Positions 39,549 through 48,408 are shown, numbered from the stretch's first letter. The stretch: 64,000 nt of DNA from Caulobacter sp. 17J80-11 (GCF_014349105.1 NZ_JACSJI010000010.1:96803-160802); one strand, 5' to 3'. The notes: generated by a model from the letters alone, not told the origin. Program-made: numbers and translations.

Positions 39549-41816
39549 CTAGTTCGCCCGCTCGGGCGGAACGACGCCCAGACCCAGCAGCACCTGGGCC
39601 AGCTCCTCGGTGGTGATCGGCTTGACCAGGACCGGCGCGTCGAAGTCGCCGGCCCCGTTGGCGTAGTCGCCGTAGCCGGTGGCGAACACGAAGGGCACGT
39701 CCAACGCGTCGAGCCGCTCGGCGATCGGGGTGCTCGAGAGCCCGCCCAGATTGGCGTCCAGAACGGCGGCGGCGGGCCGGGCGACGTCGATCGCGCGCAG
39801 CGCCTCTTCGACGTCGGCGATCGGGCCGACCACGCGCCAGCCCAGGCCTTCCAGCCGCTCCTTCATGTCCAGGCCGACCAGGGCCTCGTCCTCGACCAGC
39901 AGCAGGGGCTGCGCGCCCGCGTCGCCCGGCGCCGCCCCGCCGCGCCGGGGGGTTCGGGTCAGCGGGATCTCCAGCTCGACCTGCAGTCCCTCCGCCCGCC
40001 AGGCGTGGCGCAGCACGCCGTTCAGCTGGCGTTCGACCGAGGCCTGGACCAGCACCGAGCCGAAGCCCTTGCCGCGCGCCTCCGGCACCTGCGGGCCGCC
40101 GCTCTCGCTCCAGACCAGCTTGAGCCGGCCCGCCTCGCGGTCGACGCTCCAGCTCAGGTCCACCGAGCCGCCGGGGACGGACAGGGCCCCGTGCTTGGCG
40201 GCGTTGGTGACCAGTTCGTGCAGCACCAGGGCGATCGGCTGGGCCGCGTCGGGGCGCAGCATGAATTCCGGCCCGTCCAGCCGGATCCGCCGCCGGCCGC
40301 CCTCCAGCACGCCCTGGTAGGCCTCGACCTCCTCCTCGGCCAGTTTGCCCAGGCTCGCGCCGGTCCAGCGCGAGGCGGCCAGCAGGTCGTGGGCCCGGGC
40401 GATGGCCTGGATGCGGCCCTCGACGGCGGCGGCGAAGGCCTCGCGGGTCTCGGCCTTGGTCAGGCGCACCACCGCCTGCACGACGGCGAGCGCGTTCTTG
40501 GCCCGGTGATCGACCTCGCGCATCAGGAGGCGCTGGTGCTCCTCCGCCTCCTTGCGTTCGGTGACGTCCTGGACGACGCCCAGCAGGCGCAGCGCGCGTC
40601 CGTCGTCGCGCTCCATCACCCGGGCCCGACTTTCGATGTGGCGGACCGCGCCGGACGGCAGTTCGATGCGATAGCCGCGGTCGCATGAGCCGAGCCCCTC
40701 CATGCAGCCACGCACGTCGGCTATGGCCTGGTCGCGGTCATCGGGGTGCACGCGTCCGGCCCACTCCCCGAAGGTCACGTAGGGCTTCTCCCGCGGCCAG
40801 CCGAAGATCTCGCAGAAGGTCGCGCTGCAGACGGCGTGGCCGGTGCGCGCGTCCCAGTCCCAGCTGCCGACCCGGCCGATCTCCTGCGACATGCGCAGGC
40901 GCTCCTCGTTCTCGGCGGTGAGGCGATAGAGGCGCTGGTCCTCCATGGCCGAGCGCGCCCGGCGCAGGTTCTCGGTCATGATCGCCACCACGGCGAGGGT
41001 GAAGGCCATGATGGTGACGAACTGCTCGTCGCCCAGCCACTGCAGGCCGGCCCGCGTTCGTGAGCCGGTCAGGGCCCCGAACAGGGCCAGGGCGGCGGCG
41101 AACAGGGTGACGGTGGTGGTGGCGCGCGCGTCCAGCAGGAAGGCGGTGAGGATCAGTACCGGCACCAGGTGCATGGGATAGATGCCGCCGGGATGGTCAG
41201 GGGCGACGTAGGCGGCCCAGCCCATGACCGCCGTCGCCGCCAGCAGGCCGGCGAAGATCAGCCACCACTGGCGCTCGCGGCTCAGCGGCTCGGGCCGGGC
41301 CCAGGTCAGGATCGCCGGCGCGACCACCACGACGCCCAGCATGTCGCCCAACGTCCAGCGGGCGAAGACCACCTCGGCGGCGCCGCGGCTCATGCCGGTC
41401 AGGGCCATCAGGCCGAGGACCGCGATCAGGGCCGAGATCGCGCCGCTGCCCAGGCCGCCGACGAAGGTCAGGTTCAGCATGTCGCGCGGGCGGCGCAGGC
41501 ACCGGTCCATGCCCAGCCGCTGCAACCCCCAGACGCTGGCGGCGGAGGCGGCGGTGTTGCCGGCCGCCATCAGCACGCTCAGCGCCACGGGATAGGGCGC
41601 CCGGTCCAGCCCGCCGGCGGCGAGCGCGCCCACGAACACCACCGGCCAGAGCCGCAGGCCGCCGATCAGCAGGCCCGCGATCGCCACGCCGGACGCCGGC
41701 CAGACCTGGGACACCGGCGTGGTCGAGGTGGTCCACTGCAGGCCGGCGTAGGACAGCAGGGTGTAGGCCGCCAGAAAGGCGACGACGCCGACGAGCCTCT
41801 GTCGTGGAATCGCCAT
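39549..41816 (-). CDS. Hybrid sensor histidine kinase: MASE1-PAS-HWE kinase-receiver
   Basis: The 755-residue protein has an N-terminal MASE1 membrane sensor with about eight spans (1-285), a PAS domain (about 310-425, VGSWDWDARTGHAVCSATFCEIFGW) and an HWE/HisKA_2 kinase whose phospho-acceptor is in VDHRAKN (H437). The N-box LVLHELVTNAAKHGAL and the WSES motif are also HWE-type. The C-terminal receiver has phospho-acceptor D687 (AAVLDANLGG) and the conserved Lys in VLVKPIT. There is no output domain, so signal passes on through the receiver or to another regulator. ATG at 41816 is preferred over a TTG 11 codons earlier. The ligand is unknown. Confidence 0.9.
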   Translation of the reverse strand: MAIPRQRLVGVVAFLAAYTLLSYAGLQWTTSTTPVSQVWPASGVAIAGLLIGGLRLWPVVFVGALAAGGLDRAPYPVALSVLMAAGNTAASAASVWGLQRLGMDRCLRRPRDMLNLTFVGGLGSGAISALIAVLGLMALTGMSRGAAEVVFARWTLGDMLGVVVVAPAILTWARPEPLSRERQWWLIFAGLLAATAVMGWAAYVAPDHPGGIYPMHLVPVLILTAFLLDARATTTVTLFAAALALFGALTGSRTRAGLQWLGDEQFVTIMAFTLAVVAIMTENLRRARSAMEDQRLYRLTAENEERLRMSQEIGRVGSWDWDARTGHAVCSATFCEIFGWPREKPYVTFGEWAGRVHPDDRDQAIADVRGCMEGLGSCDRGYRIELPSGAVRHIESRARVMERDDGRALRLLGVVQDVTERKEAEEHQRLLMREVDHRAKNALAVVQAVVRLTKAETREAFAAAVEGRIQAIARAHDLLAASRWTGASLGKLAEEEVEAYQGVLEGGRRRIRLDGPEFMLRPDAAQPIALVLHELVTNAAKHGALSVPGGSVDLSWSVDREAGRLKLVWSESGGPQVPEARGKGFGSVLVQASVERQLNGVLRHAWRAEGLQVELEIPLTRTPRRGGAAPGDAGAQPLLLVEDEALVGLDMKERLEGLGWRVVGPIADVEEALRAIDVARPAAAVLDANLGGLSSTPIAERLDALDVPFVFATGYGDYANGAGDFDAPVLVKPITTEELAQVLLGLGVVPPERAN

Positions 41817-41954
41817 GGGCGCCCGCTGCGACCGGTCCTGCCGGTTCAACCGCCGAGCCGCGCGGGCGTTCGCGTCCGGACCGAAAAGCAGGACGGGCGG
41901 GAGCCCGATCGAATAAAAGCGTCGGGAGAACGGAGGCCGGCCATAGGTCGAGGC

Positions 41955-43244
41955 ATGGACTTACTGGGCGTAGAGGGCGCCGCACAGGCGCGGCACGTCC
42001 TCGGCCGCCTCTACCGGGCGGCCGTCGAGGCCGCGCTGCCGCGGGCCTGCTTGGCCGCGCGGCTGCCCGAGCCCCCGCGCGGACGGACGGTCGTGGTCGG
42101 GGCCGGCAAGGCCGCGGCCGCCATGGCCCAGGCGCTGGAAGCCGCCTGGCCCGGCCCTCTGTCCGGGCTGGTTATCACGCGCCATGGCCACGGCGCCGAC
42201 TGCCGCCGGATCGAGGTGGTCGAGGCCGCCCATCCGGTGCCGGACGAGGCCGGCCTGGCGGCCACCGACCGGCTGGTCGAACGCGTGTCAGGCCTCGGCG
42301 AGGACGACCTGGTGCTGTGCCTGCTCTCCGGGGGCGGATCGGCCCTGCTGACCCGTCCCGCGCCGGGCGTGCCGCTGGCCGACAAGCAGGCGGTGACGCG
42401 GGCGCTGCTGAAGAGCGGCGCGCCGATCGCCGAGATCAACTGCGTGCGCAAGCACCTGTCCGCCATCAAGGGCGGGCGCCTGGCGGAACTGGCCGCGCCG
42501 GCCCGCGTGGTGACTTTGGCTGTTTCCGACGTGCCCGGCGACGATCCGTCGGTGCTGGCGTCGGGGCCGACCACGCCGGATCCGACCACCCGCCAGGACG
42601 CGGCGGCTATTCTGGCGCGCTACGTGCCGCACGCCCCGGCCTCGGTCACGGCGTGGCTGGCCGACCCGGCCTCGGAGACGCCGAAACCGGACCCGCAACG
42701 GACGCCCGACTTCCGGATCATCGCCTCGCCGGCCCTGGCGATCGAAGCCGCGAAGCGGGCGGCCGAGGCGCTCGGCTACGCGGTCCTGGTGCTGGGGCCC
42801 TACCTCGAGGGCGAGGCCCGGGAGGTCGCCCGCGCGCACGCCGGGGTCGTGCGCGACATCCTCGCCGGCAAGGGCCCGGTCCAGGCGCCTTGCGTCGTGC
42901 TTTCGGGCGGAGAGACGACGGTCACCGTGCGCGGCCCGGGCCGGGGCGGCCGCAACGCCGAATTCCTGCTCGCGCTGGCCGTCGAGCTGGACGGCACGCC
43001 AGGCGTCGAAGCCCTGGCCTGCGACACCGACGGGATCGACGGGTCGGAAGACAACGCCGGCGCCATGATCGGCCCGGACGTGCTCGCTCGCGCGGCGGCG
43101 CTGGGCGTGTCGGCCAAGGACCGGCTCGCCGCCAACGACGCCCACAGCTTCTTCGAGGCCGTCGGCGGGCTGGTCTTCACCGGGCCCACCCGGACCAACG
43201 TCAACGACTTCCGCGCGATCCTGATCGAACGCACGCCTGCTTAG
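41955..43244 (+). CDS. Glycerate 2-kinase (MOFRL/TtuD family)
   Basis: The 429-residue enzyme has VVVGAGKAAAAMAQALEAAWPG, CLLSGGGSALLTRPAPG, the conserved NCVRKHLSAIKGGRLA, VSDVPGDDPSVLASGPTTPDPTT and, in the C-terminal MOFRL domain, VLSGGETTVTVRGPGRGGRNAEFLLALA and ACDTDGIDGSEDNAGA. It phosphorylates D-glycerate to 2-phosphoglycerate with ATP in the cytosol, feeding glycolysis from glyoxylate, serine or tartrate breakdown. None of those pathway genes is nearby. It is divergent from the hybrid kinase gene, and its 3' end overlaps the convergent membrane-protein gene by four bases. Confidence 0.92.
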   Translation: MDLLGVEGAAQARHVLGRLYRAAVEAALPRACLAARLPEPPRGRTVVVGAGKAAAAMAQALEAAWPGPLSGLVITRHGHGADCRRIEVVEAAHPVPDEAGLAATDRLVERVSGLGEDDLVLCLLSGGGSALLTRPAPGVPLADKQAVTRALLKSGAPIAEINCVRKHLSAIKGGRLAELAAPARVVTLAVSDVPGDDPSVLASGPTTPDPTTRQDAAAILARYVPHAPASVTAWLADPASETPKPDPQRTPDFRIIASPALAIEAAKRAAEALGYAVLVLGPYLEGEAREVARAHAGVVRDILAGKGPVQAPCVVLSGGETTVTVRGPGRGGRNAEFLLALAVELDGTPGVEALACDTDGIDGSEDNAGAMIGPDVLARAAALGVSAKDRLAANDAHSFFEAVGGLVFTGPTRTNVNDFRAILIERTPA

Positions 43245-43615
43245 GCGGTCTTCGCCCTGGCCCGCAGCCACAGGCAATAGCCGATGGTCACGACGATCCC
43301 CGCGATGACCGCGCCACATCCGGCCGTGATCGCCACCTGCATCGGCGCGAAGGCCCACAGCCCCGCGTAGGCGAGCCCGCTCAGCACCATGGACCAGCCG
43401 GCGACCCGCTGGGCCTGGCGGGCGCAGGCGCTGGGGACCACGGTCTTGGGAATGCGATTGCCGAACCAGGCGATCATCAGCCCGTTCAGGCCGACGACCA
43501 GCCGCGTGACCGTGTCGTTGTCGACGTAGCCATGGTGGCGCGCGTAGCTGGCGGCGAGCGCCACGACGAGGATCCCGCCGCCCCAGGCGAGCGCGCCCTT
43601 CAGGTCCTTGTTCAT
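43241..43615 (-). CDS. Small integral membrane protein co-encoded with ArsR regulator
   Basis: The 124-residue protein has about four membrane spans (ALAWGGGILVVALAASYARH; RLVVGLNGLMIAWFGNRIPK; WSMVLSGLAYAGLWAFA; AGCGAVIAGIVVTIGYCLWL). I do not recognise a named family. It overlaps the ArsR-type gene by four bases (ATGA), so the two are coupled and probably work as a regulator plus membrane partner, as SdpR-SdpI do in Firmicutes; any homology to SdpI is not established. Its stop overlaps the stop of the glycerate kinase gene on the other strand. Confidence 0.7.
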   Translation of the reverse strand: MNKDLKGALAWGGGILVVALAASYARHHGYVDNDTVTRLVVGLNGLMIAWFGNRIPKTVVPSACARQAQRVAGWSMVLSGLAYAGLWAFAPMQVAITAGCGAVIAGIVVTIGYCLWLRARAKTA

Positions 43616-43920
43616 CGTCCGGTCTCCTTGTTGGGCTCGGACTTCGGCTCGGAGGCCTCGGCGCCGAAGCCGAACGAATGGGCGAAGCCCAGCAGCGCCT
43701 CTTCAAGCACCGAGAGCTTCAGGTGGTAGATGACCGACTTGCCGGCCTTTTCGGCGTGCACCAGGTCGGCCTCCTTCAGCACCGCGAAGTGCGCCGACAT
43801 GGTCGGCTTGGAGACGTCGAACTGATCGGCGAGCTCGCCGGCGCTCATCGGCCCCTTGCGCAGGAGCAGCAGCACGCGGCGGCGGGTCGGATCGGAAAGG
43901 GCTTTGAACACATGGCTCAT
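43612..43920 (-). CDS. ArsR/SdpR-type winged-helix regulator
   Basis: A 102-residue metalloregulator-like repressor: MSHVFKALSDPTRRRVLLLLRKG, SAGELADQFDVSKPTMSAHFAVLKEADLVHAEKAGKSVIYHLKLSVLEE. There is no CVC metal motif in helix 3, so it is more like SdpR-type, non-metal members. A 20-base near-perfect dyad sits 5 bases upstream of its start (43925-43944), so autorepression is very likely. It is the first gene of a two-gene operon with the membrane protein. The ATG at 43920 was set by homology; a long frame upstream includes the tRNA region and is not coding. Confidence 0.9.
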   Translation of the reverse strand: MSHVFKALSDPTRRRVLLLLRKGPMSAGELADQFDVSKPTMSAHFAVLKEADLVHAEKAGKSVIYHLKLSVLEEALLGFAHSFGFGAEASEPKSEPNKETGR

Positions 43921-43924
43921 GATG

Positions 43925-43944
43925 AGACGATTAGCTAATTGTCT
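43925..43944. promoter_or_regulatory. ArsR-family operator (autoregulation)
   Basis: AGACGATTAGCTAATTGTCT is a 20-base dyad with 18 bases in perfect symmetry, in an AT-rich island unlike the surrounding DNA. It overlaps the region just before the regulator start codon, where binding would block transcription or translation start of the two-gene operon. Confidence 0.8.
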
Positions 43945-44002
43945 AAATGAGTCAAGCGGGCGTTTGCGCGCCCGGAAGAGCCGCTGACGATGGTCGACGC
44001 CG

Positions 44003-44036
44003 GAAACGAGAAAGGCCGGGTCCTGCGACCCGGCCT
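44003..44036 (-). terminator. Terminator of the tRNA-Arg gene
   Basis: On the minus strand a 10-bp stem AGGCCGGGTC / GACCCGGCCT with a GCAG loop is followed by TTCTCGTTT. It stands 24 bases after the tRNA 3' end. Confidence 0.85.
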
Positions 44037-44059
44037 CTTCGCGATCCCTTGAAGGGAAA

Positions 44060-44136
44060 TGGCGCGCCCGAAAGGATTCGAACCTCTGACCCCCAGATTC
44101 GTAGTCTGGTGCTCTATCCAGCTGAGCTACGGGCGC
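44060..44136 (-). tRNA. tRNA-Arg (anticodon ACG)
   Basis: A 77-base cloverleaf: acceptor GCGCCCG / CGGGCGC with discriminator G and encoded CCA, D arm GCTCAGCTGGATAGAGC, anticodon stem CCAGA/TCTGG around CTACGAA (anticodon ACG, read as ICG), variable loop GGGTC and T arm AGAGG-TTCGAAT-CCTTT. It reads CGU, CGC and CGA after A34 deamination. A terminator follows. No phage or island lies at its 3' end within the window. Confidence 0.97.
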
Positions 44137-44258
44137 CTGTCTTTCCGCCGGGTGGCCGGCGGCGAGGGCGCGATACCTAGTCGGAAACTTTCCGGCGCGC
44201 AAGCCGTCCCGCGACGGTTTTCTCGACGAACCTGCGCGCGCGGAAAATCTGCTGTTGA

Positions 44259-45482
44259 TTAAGGGATGATCGAGCCCAGGCCGCGCAGGACAGCCCGGGT
44301 CTTGTCCCCTTTCGACGGCTTCTGCGGCGGGGCCTGCGGCGTTTCGCCGTCCCCGTCCGCCATCGCGGCCATGTCCATGCCGAGCAGGCCGCCGGTGGTG
44401 GATTTGTAGCGGACCTTCACCGCCCACTCGATGTTCCAGGGGACCTTCGGGTCGGCCGGACGCGGCGGATAGCTGAAGTTCGCCTCGCCGCCGAAGGCGA
44501 TCATGCTGAGCATGGCGCTGGGCGCGGCCTGCACCACCTCGGCCGGCACGCGGCACTCGGTGGTCTGCGGGTTCATCAGCGCCTTCTGGGCCACCAGGCG
44601 ATGCAGGTCGTCCTGGGCCATGTAGTCGCGCCACCCCATGGCCAGGCCCTGCACCTCGCTGGAGCTCCACATGACCATGGTCTCGCCGTCGCCCCCGACC
44701 ACGTTGGCCAGGTAGGCCTGGGACCCGGCGACGGGCTTCCAAGCCAGCCGCACCGAACCCGCCTCGGTCGGATCGTTCGAGGTCAGGGTCAGCGGCGCCA
44801 GGAAGTCCTGCCCCTGGGCCAGGGCGAAGCGGATGTCGGAGGTGTAGTTGCCGCGGATCAGGTGCTCGCCGATCAGCGAGCCGTCGCCCGGCACGCGCGT
44901 GCGGGTCCTCGGGTTGGGCCACTCGCCGTAGGTCGCGTTGCGGTCGGCCGAGGGGCCCTTCATCGGCGAGACCGCGATGGTCTGCAGGTTCGTCATGGGG
45001 CTGTTCGGGCCCAGCTTGGCGAAATCGATCACCACCGGCTGGCCCGGCCGCGCGCGATCGCCGCAGCCCCAGTAGATCAGCATCTTGCCGCGCGGCTTCT
45101 CCATGCCCTCGAAGCTCATCGGCCCGGTGGTCGCCGGCGCCGGCCCGCGCACGGGGGTGACCAGCGGCAGGCTCTGGCCGGCCTTGAGGACGGCCGGCGG
45201 CAGGTGCTCGGCGCTGGGGGCGCCCGTCGGAGTCGTCGAGGAGCCGAGCCGCAGATCAAGCGTATGCACGACCTGGTCGGGGCTGCCGCCCCCGGCCGCC
45301 ATGCTCATCATCGCGCTCATGTCCGGGCGGCCGCCCCCGCCGGCGAACATGCCGTTCGCGGTCTCGGCGCTCATCCAGTAGGTCGAAACCGGGCCGGTCA
45401 CCTGCTGCTGGGGCTGGGCCGGGGCCGCGCCCACGCCCATGAACGCAGCCGCCAGCACGGTCGCCTTGCGCCACTCCATCAT
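44259..45482 (-). CDS. Secreted protein of unknown function
   Basis: The 407-residue protein has a signal-like N-terminus (KATVLAAAFMGVGAAPAQPQQ), a Met/Gly-rich stretch (MFAGGGGRPDMSAMMSMAAGGG), and a long soluble region with MLIYWGCGDRARPGQPVVIDFAKL, VRLAWKPVAGSQAYLANVVGG and MVMWSSSEVQGLAMGWRDY. I know no named family for it; similar long secreted proteins occur in Caulobacteraceae. The C-terminus is basic. A perfect 9+9-base inverted repeat lies 5 bases upstream of the start, so it may be regulated. Two adjacent ATGs (45482, 45479) could start it. Confidence 0.7.
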   Translation of the reverse strand: MMEWRKATVLAAAFMGVGAAPAQPQQQVTGPVSTYWMSAETANGMFAGGGGRPDMSAMMSMAAGGGSPDQVVHTLDLRLGSSTTPTGAPSAEHLPPAVLKAGQSLPLVTPVRGPAPATTGPMSFEGMEKPRGKMLIYWGCGDRARPGQPVVIDFAKLGPNSPMTNLQTIAVSPMKGPSADRNATYGEWPNPRTRTRVPGDGSLIGEHLIRGNYTSDIRFALAQGQDFLAPLTLTSNDPTEAGSVRLAWKPVAGSQAYLANVVGGDGETMVMWSSSEVQGLAMGWRDYMAQDDLHRLVAQKALMNPQTTECRVPAEVVQAAPSAMLSMIAFGGEANFSYPPRPADPKVPWNIEWAVKVRYKSTTGGLLGMDMAAMADGDGETPQAPPQKPSKGDKTRAVLRGLGSIIP

Positions 45483-45487
45483 CGGAG

Positions 45488-45514
45488 AACCTCGTTATAT
45501 GAGACAACGAGGTT
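45488..45514. promoter_or_regulatory. Inverted repeat, possible operator
   Basis: AACCTCGTT and AACGAGGTT are perfect 9-base arms around ATATGAGAC. It lies directly upstream of the secreted unknown protein and between it and the peptidase gene transcribed toward it, in the place of a promoter; either an operator or a leader hairpin. Confidence 0.55.
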
Positions 45515-45550
45515 CCTAACACAGCCACGCTTGCCCGGCTATCGGCCTGC

Positions 45551-46600
45551 CTATCGGGCCGCCACCGAGGTCGCCCAGTCCTCGACCGGACAGCCCGGCC
45601 AGGCGCGGGCGGCGTAGACGCCGCGGGCGACGGCGCGGGCCAGGCAGTCGGCGGCCAGCGCCCCGATGCGGGCCACGGCCAAGGCGCGCGGCTCGGCGAT
45701 CTCCACCTGGCCGGTGGCCAGCGCGAACACCACGTCGCCGTCGAAGGGCGCGAACACCGGGCGGATGGCGCGGGCCAGGCCGGCGCGGGCCATCACCGCC
45801 ACCCGCTTGGCCTCGGCGGCGGTCAGGACCGCGTCGGTGGCGACGCAGGCGACCGTGGTGTTCTCGCGCGGGCCGGGGTCGAGCTTGGCGTAGGGCCAGG
45901 CGTCCGGCTCGGCGTAAAGCTCGCCCGGGTCGGTGCCGCCGAACTCGCGGCCGATCTCGTAGGGCGCGGCCCAGAACGAGCAGCCGTCCGGCCCGACCAC
46001 CGAGCCGAACGAGTTGACCGCGGCGAGCGCGCCCACGGTGATCCCGTCGGCCGTCACCGCCGACACGGAGCCCAGCCCGCCCTTCAGCGCGCCGGCGACC
46101 GCGCCGTAGCCGGCCCCGGCCGTGCCCAGCGCGAACTCCGACCCGGCGTTCGCCAGGGCGGCGCGACCCAGCGCGGCGTAGGGCGGAGCGTCGACCCAGG
46201 CCTTCGCGCCGCCGTTGTTCAGGTCGTAGAGGATGGCCGCCGGCACGATCGGCGAGGGCGGCACCCCGTCGATATCGCGCACCCGGTAGCCGCGCCCGCT
46301 CGCGCCCAGCCCCGCGCACACGCCGTCGGCCGCGGCCAGGCCGTAGACCGAGCCGCCCGACAGCACCACCGCGTCCACCCGCCCGACCAGGTTCTCCGGG
46401 GCCAGGGCGTCGCCCTCGCGGGTGCCCGGCCCGCCGCCGGAGACGTCGATCGCCGCCACGGTCAGGGCGTCGGCGAGCACGACGGTGACGCCGGTGCGGG
46501 CCAGCTCGTCGTGCGCGGAGCCGACCGAAAGACCAGCGACGTCGGTGATCAGGTTGCGCGGGCCGGGGCCGGCGCGGCGGGGCGAATCGGGGGTGCTCAT
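45551..46600 (-). CDS. P1 family peptidase (DmpA-like, S58)
   Basis: The 349-residue Ntn-type hydrolase has LITDVAGLSVGSAHDELARTG, a family start, VVLSGGSVYGLAAADGVCAGLG, the autoprocessing site region AALAAVNSFGSVVGPDG and C-terminal VACVATDAVLTAAEAKRVAVMA. DmpA-like enzymes cut themselves to free a catalytic Ser and act as aminopeptidases or amide hydrolases, including on D-residues and beta-peptides. No signal peptide is seen. It is divergent from the gamma-glutamyltransferase gene (95 bases), so both may serve peptide or amide breakdown. Length is normal. Confidence 0.88.
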   Translation of the reverse strand: MSTPDSPRRAGPGPRNLITDVAGLSVGSAHDELARTGVTVVLADALTVAAIDVSGGGPGTREGDALAPENLVGRVDAVVLSGGSVYGLAAADGVCAGLGASGRGYRVRDIDGVPPSPIVPAAILYDLNNGGAKAWVDAPPYAALGRAALANAGSEFALGTAGAGYGAVAGALKGGLGSVSAVTADGITVGALAAVNSFGSVVGPDGCSFWAAPYEIGREFGGTDPGELYAEPDAWPYAKLDPGPRENTTVACVATDAVLTAAEAKRVAVMARAGLARAIRPVFAPFDGDVVFALATGQVEIAEPRALAVARIGALAADCLARAVARGVYAARAWPGCPVEDWATSVAAR

Positions 46601-46695
46601 GAGGAACCATGGTCGGCGAAGCGACGTCCGGGGTCCATCGACGGTTTGCGAGGAAGCGTTCGCGCGTTATCTGCGTCGGTGAAGCTGGAGGTCGT

Positions 46696-48408
46696 ATGCG
46701 TCTCGTCGCCGTACTCGCCGCCGCCCTGGCCGTCTCGGCCTGCGCGCAGATCAATCCGTTCCCGGCCGAGAAGCCGGCCGCGCCCGCGGCCGGCGCCGCG
46801 CCGCAGATGCTGGTGGCCGCGGCCAACCCGCTGGCGGCGGAGGCCGGGATGGACGTCCTGAAGCGCGGCGGCTCGGCCGTCGACGCCGCGGTCGCTATCC
46901 AGTCCGTGCTGGGCCTGGTCGAGCCGCAGAGCTCCGGGCTCGGCGGCGGGGCCTTCATGCTGGTCTACGACGCCAAATCGGGCGAGATCACCGCCTATGA
47001 CGGCCGCGAGACCGCTCCGGCCGGCGCCTCGCCGACCATGTTCCTGGACGAGGCCGGCAAGCCCCTGCCCTTCGACCAGGCGGTGATCAGCGGCCGCTCC
47101 ACCGGCGCGCCCGGCGTGGTGGCCATGCTGTCGGCCGCCCACGGCGAGCACGGCCGACTGGCCTGGAAGGACCTGTTCGGCAGCGCCGAGCGGCTGGCCG
47201 ACGAAGGCTTCACCGTCAGCCCGCGGCTGTCGAACTTCGTCAACGGCCAGGCCCCGCAGAACGCCCGGCCGGACGTGCGAGCCTATTTCACCGAGGCCGA
47301 CGGCACGCTGGTGGAGACCGGCGACACCCTGAAAAACCCGGCCTACGCCGCCACCCTGCGCGAGATCGCCGCCGACCCGCGCGCCTTCTATGAGGGACGC
47401 ATCGCCTCGGCCATCGAGGCCAAGGTGCACGAAGGCCCCCGCCCCGGCACGCTGAGCGTCGCCGACCTGAAGGGCTATCGCCCCGGCAAGGGCGCGCCGG
47501 TGTGCACGCACTACCGCGTCTACCTGGTCTGCTCGGCCGCGCCGCCGTCCAGCGGCGTGTCGCTGCTGCAGGCGCTGGAGATCCTGGAGCGCACCGACGT
47601 CGCCCGGCACGGCGCGGGCGACCCGCAGGGCTGGTTCCTGTTCACCCAGGCGCAGCGGCTGATGTACGCCGACCGCGACCGCTATGTCGGCGACCCGGCC
47701 TTCGTCGAGGTGCCGACCGGCGGCCTGCTGGACGCCGCCTACGTCGACAGCCGCGCCGCCCTGATCGGCGAGCGGGCCGGCCCGGCGCCTTCGCCCGGCA
47801 CGCCGCCCGGCGCGGGCGTGCGCGCCCCCGACCGCACCCGGGAGCCCGCCGGCACCTCGCACTTCGTCGTGGTCGACCGCGAAGGCAACGTGGTCAGCAT
47901 GACCACCTCGGTGGAGAGCCTGTTCGGATCGGGGCGCATGGCCGCGGGCTTCTTCCTGAACAACCAGCTCACCGACTTCTCCTTCTCGCCGACGGAGAAG
48001 GACGGCGTGCCGGCCGCCAACGCGGTGGCGCCGGGCAAGCGGCCGCGCTCGTCGATGTCGCCGGTGATCGTGCTGGACCGCCAGGGCCGCTTCGTCGCCG
48101 CCCTGGGCTCGCCGGGCGGCTCGAACATCCTGGCCTACAACCTGAAGACCCTGCTGGGCGTGCTGGACTGGAACCTGAGCATGCAGCAGGCCATCGACCT
48201 GCCGAACGTGATCTCGCGTGGTGACACCACCTACGGCGAGGCGGACAAGCTCAGCCCCGAGGTGCGGGCGGGCCTGACCGAGCGCGGCGTGACCGTCCAG
48301 ACCGGCCGCGGCGAAGGCTCGGGCCTGCACGGCGTGATCCGTCGCGGCGACCGGCTGGAAGGCGGGGCGGACAAGCGGCGCGAGGGCGTGGTGCTGACGG
48401 CGCAGTAA
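46696..48408 (+). CDS. ggt: Gamma-glutamyltransferase
   Basis: The 570-residue precursor has a lipoprotein-type signal (LVAVLAAALAVSACAQ), the N-terminal large chain (NPLAAEAGMDVLKRGGSAVDAAVA, SSGLGGGAFMLVY, DGRETAPAGAS) and the autocleavage site before T387 in GTSHFVVVDREGNVVSMTTSVE, which becomes the small-chain nucleophile. GSPGGSNILAYN and MSPVIVLD are also conserved. It hydrolyses or transfers the gamma-glutamyl group of glutathione and similar peptides in the periplasm. ATG at 46696 gives a proper signal; the upstream frame does not. Divergent from the P1 peptidase. Confidence 0.93.
   Translation: MRLVAVLAAALAVSACAQINPFPAEKPAAPAAGAAPQMLVAAANPLAAEAGMDVLKRGGSAVDAAVAIQSVLGLVEPQSSGLGGGAFMLVYDAKSGEITAYDGRETAPAGASPTMFLDEAGKPLPFDQAVISGRSTGAPGVVAMLSAAHGEHGRLAWKDLFGSAERLADEGFTVSPRLSNFVNGQAPQNARPDVRAYFTEADGTLVETGDTLKNPAYAATLREIAADPRAFYEGRIASAIEAKVHEGPRPGTLSVADLKGYRPGKGAPVCTHYRVYLVCSAAPPSSGVSLLQALEILERTDVARHGAGDPQGWFLFTQAQRLMYADRDRYVGDPAFVEVPTGGLLDAAYVDSRAALIGERAGPAPSPGTPPGAGVRAPDRTREPAGTSHFVVVDREGNVVSMTTSVESLFGSGRMAAGFFLNNQLTDFSFSPTEKDGVPAANAVAPGKRPRSSMSPVIVLDRQGRFVAALGSPGGSNILAYNLKTLLGVLDWNLSMQQAIDLPNVISRGDTTYGEADKLSPEVRAGLTERGVTVQTGRGEGSGLHGVIRRGDRLEGGADKRREGVVLTAQ

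Noticed and set aside
43612..44922. 436-codon frame including ArsR
   Set aside because: It runs back over the tRNA-Arg gene and the secreted-protein gene; the conserved regulator begins at 43920.
46597..48330. 577-codon open frame on the minus strand
   Set aside because: Antisense shadow of gamma-glutamyltransferase.
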